Positions 29,721-34,652 of a DNA stretch of 34,652 nt are shown here, one piece after another. The notes below the pieces were generated by a model that searched no databases, had not been told where the DNA came from, and saw only the letters and a list, made by a program, of their open reading frames with translations. Position 1 is the stretch's first letter; the number at the start of each line of letters is the position of its first letter. The translations under genes and the position numbers were made by a program. The stretch comes from Riemerella anatipestifer (GTDB lineage Bacteria > Bacteroidota > Bacteroidia > Flavobacteriales > Weeksellaceae), in the NCBI RefSeq assembly GCF_009663465.1, contig NZ_QXHU01000005.1:171715-206366 (forward strand). Reading direction: 5' to 3'.

Positions 29721-30890
29721 ATGCCAGAAGTGCGTCTAAAGTCTATCATAGACAACGATTTCTATAAAATAACTATGCAAAACGCCGTAGTGAAATTATT
29801 TCCTACCGCTAGAGTAAAATACGAATTTATCAACCGTGGGAAACATTTTTTCCCTGAAGGCTTTGCTGACGAGCTTAGAAAAGCGGTAGATTCTATGGCA
29901 GAGCTAAAACTCACCAAAGAAGAAAAACTATACTTACAAGAAACCTGTCCTTACTTAGCATTACCTTACCTAGACTTTTTAGAAGGCTACCATTACGACC
30001 CCTCCGAAGTTAAAATCGTACAAGAAGGCAATGATATTAAAGTAAGTGTAGAAGGGCTTTGGTATCGTACCATATTATGGGAAGTTCCACTTTTGGCACT
30101 CATTTCTGAACTCCATTACCGAATGAACAAAATGGAGCGAGATTCCAACGAAACCGTTGTGCAAAATACCGTAGAAAAGTCTAAAAAACTTAACGAACTA
30201 GGCGTTACCTTTGCTGAATTTGGAACCAGAAGACGCCACTCTTACAAAGTCCACCAATTAGTAATGGAGGCTCTTATGGAGGAAAAAGGTCAGTTTATCG
30301 GAACTTCTAATGTTCATTTTGCTATGAAATATGGTGTAAAACCTATCGGCACCCACGCCCACGAATGGTTTATGTTCCACGCCGCAGAATATGGTTTCAA
30401 AATGGCAAATCAACTCGCATTAGAACATTGGGTAGATGTTTATCGTGGTGATTTAGGAGTTGCTCTTTCGGACACTTATACCACCGAAGTTTTCTTCCGC
30501 CAATTTGATAAGAAGTTCGCTAAGCTTTTTGACGGTGTTCGCCACGACAGCGGAGACCCAATAGAATTTGCAAAAAAAACCATAGAGCATTACGAAGGTT
30601 TTGGCATCAATCCTAACTTTAAATACATCATTTTCTCCGATGGTTTAAACCTTGAAAAAGTAGAAGAAATAACCAAAGCAACTCGCGGCACTATAGGCAT
30701 CTCTTTTGGTATAGGCACCAATCTTACTAATGATGTCGGACTCAAACCAATGAACATCGTGATGAAGCTCATAGGCGTACAAGCCCCTAACGGCGACTGG
30801 ATTCCTACAGTAAAACTTTCCGATGAAAGAGGCAAATACACAGGAGAGCCTAAAATGATAGAACTCGCAAAAGAAGTACTTAGAATATAA
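29721..30890 (+). CDS. pncB: Nicotinate phosphoribosyltransferase
   Basis: Joins nicotinate and PRPP to give nicotinate mononucleotide in the Preiss-Handler route of NAD salvage, with ATP hydrolysis. The 389 residues show the N-terminal SIIDNDFYKITMQNAVVKLF (about 7-26), AEFGTRRRHSYKVH (about 163-176), GTSNVHFAMKYGVKPIGTHA (about 193-212) with the histidine that is phosphorylated (GTHAHEWF), and RHDSGDP (about 273-279) for PRPP binding. Length is typical. It follows the dps terminator with its own -7 box; the next gene is rmuC, 53 bp later. Confidence 0.95.
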   Translation: MPEVRLKSIIDNDFYKITMQNAVVKLFPTARVKYEFINRGKHFFPEGFADELRKAVDSMAELKLTKEEKLYLQETCPYLALPYLDFLEGYHYDPSEVKIVQEGNDIKVSVEGLWYRTILWEVPLLALISELHYRMNKMERDSNETVVQNTVEKSKKLNELGVTFAEFGTRRRHSYKVHQLVMEALMEEKGQFIGTSNVHFAMKYGVKPIGTHAHEWFMFHAAEYGFKMANQLALEHWVDVYRGDLGVALSDTYTTEVFFRQFDKKFAKLFDGVRHDSGDPIEFAKKTIEHYEGFGINPNFKYIIFSDGLNLEKVEEITKATRGTIGISFGIGTNLTNDVGLKPMNIVMKLIGVQAPNGDWIPTVKLSDERGKYTGEPKMIELAKEVLRI

Positions 30891-30943
30891 CTTTCAGAAA
30901 AGACCGTTTGTAGTACAAATTATATAAAATTTAGATTAATTAG

Positions 30944-32431
30944 ATGACTTTATACTTTATCATCATTTTTATTTTTGGAGGAGTGATAGGTGGGGTTATG
31001 GTTTACTTTTTTGGTAAATCAAACACCATTTCTAGAACAACCTATGACGAGCTTAACCGTAATTTTATAGCTAATGAAACCGACCTTAAAAATTGGATTT
31101 CAAAAACTAAAGATTTAGAGCAAAGTCTGAATTTGGAAAAAGAACACTATAAAGCAAAAACCACAGAAAATGAAAGCCTTAAAGATTCTTTATCCAAAAC
31201 TTCGGCTACGCTAGAAACAGCTCACAGCCAAATAGAAGAACTAAAAAATCAACTGCAAACCCAAACACTCAACCTCTCTCAACTACAGGAGAAAAATCAG
31301 CATTATTATGCTAAAATAAGTGAACTTTCTGCCAAAAACGAAACCCTAGAACAATCATTAGTCAGTCAAAAAAAGGAAATACAAGAGCTACAAGAAGCCA
31401 CAAAACTTCAGTTTGAAAACATTGCTAATAAAATTTTAGAGGAGAAGACCGAAAAATTCACTTCCCTAAACAAAGAAAATTTAGGACATATATTAAAACC
31501 TTTCCAAGAGAAAATCACGGAGCTCAAAAACACCGTACACGAAACCTATGATAAAGAGGCTAAAGAACGCTTTTCTCTAGGAGCAAAGGTAAAAGAGTTG
31601 GCAGAACTCAACCAACAAATTTCCGAAGACGCCAAAAAACTAACCCGTGCTTTAAAGGGCGAAGCTAAAACACAGGGCAGATGGGGCGAAATGATATTGG
31701 AGAGTATCTTAGAGAAATCTGGCTTGGTAAAAAACAGAGAATACTTCCTAGAACACGAGCTTAAAAATGAGGACAACAAAGCCCTTTATTCTGAGTTTTC
31801 GGGTAAGAAAATGCGTCCTGATGCTGTAGTAAAATATCCCGACCAGCGTACCGTCATTATAGATTCTAAGGTATCACTTACTGCATTTACCGATTTAATA
31901 GACGAAACCGATGCCGACCTCTACGACATCAACCTCAACAAACACCTTAGTTCGGTTAAAAATCACATTGTAGAGTTATCCCATAAAGCCTATGATGATT
32001 ATGGCAAATCGCTAGACTTCGTAATGATGTTTATCCCTAGCGAACCCGCCTATATTGCCGCTATGCAAGCCGACCCTAACCTTTGGAGCTTTGCTTACGA
32101 TAGGCGAATATTACTCCTCAATCCGAGCAACCTCATTACTTCACTAAAGCTGATTGCCGACCTTTGGAAGCGAGAATATCAAAACCAAAACGCAATGGCT
32201 ATCGCCGAGAGAGGGGCTAAACTTTACGATAAGTTTGTAGGATTTGTAGAAAATCTAGAGAAGGTTGGCAAAAATATAGACAACGCTAAATCTGCCTATA
32301 ACGATGCCTTTGGACAACTTACTTCAGGCAGAGATAACCTTGTAAAACAAACCGAAAAACTAAAAGAGTTAGGCGTAAAAACCAAAAAGACCCTTGCACA
32401 AGGTCTGATAGACGACAGCGAAAAAGACTAG
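30944..32431 (+). CDS. rmuC: DNA recombination protein RmuC
   Basis: A 495-residue protein thought to act as a nuclease limiting rearrangements such as inversions at short inverted repeats. A single N-terminal membrane anchor (residues about 3-22, YFIIIFIFGGVIGGVMVYFF) is followed by a long coiled coil (about 25-150) and then the RmuC domain: KTQGRWGEMILESILEKSGL, MRPDAVVKYPDQRTVIIDSK with the PD...DxK-type acidic/lysine residues, and DFVMMFIPSEPAYIAAMQ. It is 6 bp upstream of the RNA methyltransferase gene, so they are probably one operon. RmuC's reported link to inverted repeats is of interest given the inverted repeats bounding this segment, but the link here is inference. Confidence 0.93.
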   Translation: MTLYFIIIFIFGGVIGGVMVYFFGKSNTISRTTYDELNRNFIANETDLKNWISKTKDLEQSLNLEKEHYKAKTTENESLKDSLSKTSATLETAHSQIEELKNQLQTQTLNLSQLQEKNQHYYAKISELSAKNETLEQSLVSQKKEIQELQEATKLQFENIANKILEEKTEKFTSLNKENLGHILKPFQEKITELKNTVHETYDKEAKERFSLGAKVKELAELNQQISEDAKKLTRALKGEAKTQGRWGEMILESILEKSGLVKNREYFLEHELKNEDNKALYSEFSGKKMRPDAVVKYPDQRTVIIDSKVSLTAFTDLIDETDADLYDINLNKHLSSVKNHIVELSHKAYDDYGKSLDFVMMFIPSEPAYIAAMQADPNLWSFAYDRRILLLNPSNLITSLKLIADLWKREYQNQNAMAIAERGAKLYDKFVGFVENLEKVGKNIDNAKSAYNDAFGQLTSGRDNLVKQTEKLKELGVKTKKTLAQGLIDDSEKD

Positions 32432-32437
32432 CCAAAA

Positions 32438-33211
32438 ATGAAAACAATTATAGAAAGTTTACAGAACGACAAAATAAAACACCTTAACCGATTAGCCACC
32501 GACAATAGGTTTAGAAAAAAGCAAGGCGTTTTCATTGTAGAAGGCGTGCAGGAAAACCAGAGAGCCTTAACTTTTGGCAACGAAGCCCTAGAGTTTTACA
32601 TTTGCGAGAGTATTTTCTCTGCAGAGCTACCCACCAATGCAAAAACCTATTACATTACAGATAAGATATACCAAAAAATCGCTTATAGAGGCACTACCGA
32701 AGGGATTATCGGCATTTACAAAACACCACAAAACCACTTAGACCATTTTATTCCGTCCGAAAACGCTTCGGTCATCATTGTAGAAAGCATAGAAAAACCG
32801 GGCAACCTTGGGGCTATACTTAGAAGTTGCGAAGCGTTTGGCATAGAGGCTCTTATTGTTACCGACCCTAGGGTAGATTTTTACAATCCCAATGTTATCA
32901 GGTCTAGTGTAGGTTGTTTATTTGGTATGAATATTTTTCAAGCGGATAATCAGAGTACTTTAGCATTTTTAAAGAAACACCATTTTAAGGTTTACACCAC
33001 CTTTATGAGCGAAGACGCCCAGCTAATCCACCAAAAAGACTTTAAAACCAAAACCGCTTTAATTTTCGGGACAGAACACTCTGGGATTAGTGATTTTTGG
33101 AAAGGCAAGGCAGAAAACATTCTCGTGCCTATGGCAGGGACAATAGACTCCCTCAACCTAAGCAATGCCGTAGCAGTGAGTTGTTACGAAATTTTAAGAC
33201 AGCGGTTGTAG
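32438..33211 (+). CDS. SpoU/TrmH-family RNA 2'-O-methyltransferase
   Basis: A 257-residue SAM-dependent enzyme that probably methylates the 2'-OH of a ribose in rRNA or tRNA. The N-terminal substrate-binding domain reads RKKQGVFIVEGVQENQRAL (about 26-45). The SPOUT knot motifs are motif 1 SIEKPGNLGAILRSCEAFG (about 115-133), motif 2 TALIFGTEHSGIS (about 205-218) and motif 3 VPMAGTIDSLNLSNAVAVS (about 230-248). It resembles RlmB/TsnR-like enzymes, but the target nucleotide cannot be read from sequence. It follows rmuC by 6 bp and ends 3 bp from the convergent acetyltransferase gene. Confidence 0.9.
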   Translation: MKTIIESLQNDKIKHLNRLATDNRFRKKQGVFIVEGVQENQRALTFGNEALEFYICESIFSAELPTNAKTYYITDKIYQKIAYRGTTEGIIGIYKTPQNHLDHFIPSENASVIIVESIEKPGNLGAILRSCEAFGIEALIVTDPRVDFYNPNVIRSSVGCLFGMNIFQADNQSTLAFLKKHHFKVYTTFMSEDAQLIHQKDFKTKTALIFGTEHSGISDFWKGKAENILVPMAGTIDSLNLSNAVAVSCYEILRQRL

Positions 33212-33214
33212 CTT

Positions 33215-33733
33215 TTATAATTTTAGCTTCATCATAATATCCGTTTGAGGGTCATCTCCCAATACAAACAGATGCTTATCAAACGCCACGAAGCCATTTT
33301 TCTCATAAAAACGAATGGCTTTGTGGTTATGTTCCCATACCCCTAACCAAATATAATCTACCCCTCTATCTCTAGCCAGTTGGAGAGTATGTTCGTAGAG
33401 GGCTTGCCCTACCCTTTTACCTTGGAAGGCTTTCAGTACATAGATACGCTCTATCTCAATAGCTTTGGAGTCTTTCAGCTCCGTTTGCGAAGTACCAAAA
33501 TTAAGTTTAAGATACCCCGCCAATTCCCCGCCAACTCTAGCAAAATAAAACTCCGAAAACTCATCTTGCAACTCCTCTCTAAGACACTTTACAGAAAAAG
33601 CCTCATCTAAATACTTTTGCATATTCTCTGGAGTATTATCCGCAGCAAAAGTCTCATAGAAAGTAGTTTTGCTTACCTCTTGCAGAAGCTCAACTTCATT
33701 AGTTTTTACTTTTTTAATTGCAATTCCCAACAT
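33215..33733 (-). CDS. GNAT-family N-acetyltransferase
   Basis: A 172-residue acetyl-CoA-dependent transferase. The acetyl-CoA loop is visible in IERIYVLKAFQGKRVGQALY (about 93-112; Q/R-x-x-G-x-G/A variant QGKRVG), then the helix ARDRGVDYIWLGVWEHNHKA with the motif B strand LGVWE, and the C-terminal AIRFYEKNGFVAFDKH. The N-terminal part (TFYETFAADNTPENMQKYLD) resembles PaiA-like spermidine/polyamine acetyltransferases. The substrate is unproven. It is a single gene at the left edge of the 760-bp intergenic region and convergent with the methyltransferase gene; no -7 box was found. Confidence 0.9.
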   Translation of the reverse strand: MLGIAIKKVKTNEVELLQEVSKTTFYETFAADNTPENMQKYLDEAFSVKCLREELQDEFSEFYFARVGGELAGYLKLNFGTSQTELKDSKAIEIERIYVLKAFQGKRVGQALYEHTLQLARDRGVDYIWLGVWEHNHKAIRFYEKNGFVAFDKHLFVLGDDPQTDIMMKLKL

Positions 33734-33814
33734 CGTTTCTCTATTTTACCCCACAAGAATACAAAATAAAATCTTCATCAAAAAAAACTTTTTTATTAAA
33801 AAAATGCACCAAAC

Positions 33815-33851
33815 ACTTGCACACTTCCGCAAAAGATAATATGTTTGCCAT
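33815..33851 (+). repeat. 37-nt shared element, copy B
   Basis: Matches the minus strand of 11114-11150 at 33 of 37 positions with the unbroken core ACTTCCGCAAAAGATAATAT plus G at 33823-33843. It is inverted relative to copy A and lies about 650 bp ahead of the truncated gene's start (the corresponding distance for copy A is 288 bp). Confidence 0.75.
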
Positions 33852-34089
33852 AGTTTTTATGACACGCAGTACCAACCACATACAAAAAAGTGTAAAAAAG
33901 TTGCAAAATTATTTGGCTATCTCAAATAATTTCGTAAACACACACACACAGACTAGTTACCCGCGTACGCGTCGTATTATATAAAAAATTCTTTAGATTT
34001 TTATCATCAATTATAAATAATTTTCCTCTAGCTTCCGTTAGGGGCATTTGGCGTTTGGCATACGCTAAGTTTTGTTTTCATAAATACCT

Positions 34090-34147
34090 GCTAGAAGCCT
34101 CCCTACTTCATCAGCTGAATGGGTGGTTGGGGTTTGGAGCTTCTAGC
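34090..34147. other. Long hairpin
   Basis: GCTAGAAG (34090-34097) pairs with CTTCTAGC (34140-34147), continued by CTCC (34099-34102) with GGAG (34136-34139) past a one-base bulge. The 33-nt loop holds a small inner hairpin (TTCA, TGAA). There is no T-run, so it is not a normal terminator; an RNA structure or binding site is possible. Confidence 0.4.
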
Positions 34148-34180
34148 GTACAGGAGGAGCGTTCTGTTCTTTCTGTTTTA

Positions 34181-34230
34181 GCCTTTCCTCTCGTTTTGTG
34201 TGTGTTTAGAGGGGAAAGGCGTTTTCTTAT
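34181..34230 (+). terminator. Terminator-like hairpin
   Basis: GCCTTTCC-TCT (34181-34191) pairs with AGAGGGGAAAGGC (34208-34220) with two bulged bases; GTTTTCTTATT follows. No gene runs into it from the left on the plus strand, so it may end an unannotated short RNA or be a promoter-proximal attenuator. Confidence 0.45.
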
Positions 34231-34315
34231 TGGTTCAAGAGTTCAAGGTTTAAAGTTCAAATATTCAAGGGGTAAGGGTTCAATAGTTCAAAGTTTAAAG
34301 TTCAAATATTCAAGG

Positions 34316-34356
34316 TTGAATAAGCGTACATATCCCTTAAACCTTAAACATAGAAC
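34316..34356 (+). repeat. 41-nt shared repeat, copy B
   Basis: Identical to the minus strand of 10902-10942 except one base. It is 144 bp ahead of the truncated gene; copy A is 76 bp ahead of its gene. Confidence 0.9.
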
Positions 34357-34462
34357 CTTGAACAGCTTCAGCTCCTTGAACTTTAAACTTTTTTACAACT
34401 TCACCATTAGCAATTTTACAACTTCACAATTTCACAACCAACAACTAGCAATTAACAACTTC

Positions 34463-34490
34463 ACAATTTCACAACTTAACATCTATAAAC
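34463..34490 (+). repeat. Proximal shared block, copy B
   Basis: ACAATTTCACAACTTAACAT continuing CTATAAAC; matches the minus strand of 10838-10864 apart from one extra T. It ends 9 bp before the start codon. Confidence 0.7.
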
Positions 34491-34499
34491 TTTAACATT

Positions 34500-34652
34500 A
34501 TGAAAAAAACTTTATTCTATGCGATGTTTCTGCCGCTGGCATTACAGGCACAAGTGGGCATCAATACCAACGACCCCAAAGCCACCTTAGAGGTGAAGAA
34601 AAATACCCATATCCCCAACACCCAGCCGCAAGGCGTGCTATTCCCTCGATTT
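34500..34652 (+). CDS. Secreted surface protein, FISUMP-type paralogue (cut by the window end)
   Basis: Only the first 51 codons are present, open to the last base. They encode a signal peptide (MKKTLFYAMFLPLALQAQ) and the mature start VGINTNDPKATLEVKK, then PQGVLFPRF. The first gene of this type (9222-10826) reads RVGINTTTPQATLDISK and QGVLFPKL in the same positions, so they are paralogues at least at the N terminus. The C-terminal domain is outside the window, so FISUMP identity is inferred. The upstream DNA is shared with the other copy in three blocks. No -7 box is obvious. Confidence 0.75.
   Translation, partial: MKKTLFYAMFLPLALQAQVGINTNDPKATLEVKKNTHIPNTQPQGVLFPRF

Larger units (their letters stand above)
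33734..34499. other. 766-bp structured upstream region of the truncated surface-protein gene
   Basis: No credible gene; the long frame at 34055-34495 runs through low-complexity CTTCACAATTT repeats. From left to right: the 37-nt shared element (33815-33851), a CA-repeat and the palindrome CGCGTACGCG (33962-33971), a hairpin (34090-34147), a terminator-like hairpin (34181-34220), runs of GTTCAA repeats, the 41-nt repeat (34316-34356) and the proximal block (34463-34490). Confidence 0.65.

Noticed and set aside
34055-34495. 146-codon frame before the truncated gene
   Set aside because: Its C-terminal half is a translation of CTTCACAATTT-type repeats and the shared leader; no recognisable protein pattern.

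Overview
The window reads as chromosome of a low-GC Flavobacteriia member (Bacteroidota), most likely the Weeksellaceae/Chryseobacterium-Riemerella group; the genus is inference. The supporting evidence is a type IX secretion (T9SS) plug protein and a T9SS-sorted surface protein, two GLPGLI proteins, a FISUMP-type surface protein, a Nfu protein with a duplicated N-terminal domain, and promoters of the Bacteroidota type (TTG, 17-20 nt, TAnnTTTG). I see no rRNA, tRNA, CRISPR array, transposase or phage genes.

Layout. 1-1907 has no gene and is built from two families of long direct repeats in the order B-C-B-B-B-C-B, each carrying a 10-bp/6-nt hairpin. 1920-9006 holds housekeeping genes: a PIF1-like helicase, an APH-fold kinase, lnt, a VanZ protein and uvrC. 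9222-10826 is a FISUMP surface protein. 11189-14589 holds a gamma-carbonic anhydrase, then nfu-hemH (iron-sulfur and haem supply), then a YeeZ-like SDR. 14599-20293 is an envelope block on the minus strand: T9SS plug, two GLPGLI proteins, a small secreted protein, a small coiled-coil protein, and a GC-richer beta-helix protein with a T9SS sorting domain. 20423-23760 is the str operon rpsL-rpsG-fusA-rpsJ, closed by a strong terminator directly after rpsJ. 23928-27851 is a tight four-gene operon of uncharacterised exported proteins (outer-membrane barrel, lipoprotein, two periplasmic-type proteins), preceded by a 162-residue unknown. 28742-28960 is a candidate short minus-strand transcript with its own promoter, a hydrophobic 29-codon ORF running into a (GGAA)7 microsatellite, and a strong hairpin. 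29134-33733 holds dps, pncB, rmuC, a SpoU-type RNA methyltransferase and a GNAT acetyltransferase. The window ends inside a second FISUMP-type gene (34500 onward).

The most unusual signals are these. The two FISUMP-type genes face each other's flanks in opposite orientation about 23.7 kb apart, and their upstream regions share three separate conserved blocks (37, 41 and about 28 nt), so the intervening segment is bounded by inverted repeats. The four-gene exported-protein operon is the best candidate for an undescribed multi-protein envelope system. The 28.8-kb locus is the best candidate for a new small RNA or small hydrophobic peptide. The 1-1.9 kb mosaic repeats carry hairpins whose stems change in a compensating way between copies.

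All family names come from reading the translated sequences by eye; no database search was run.
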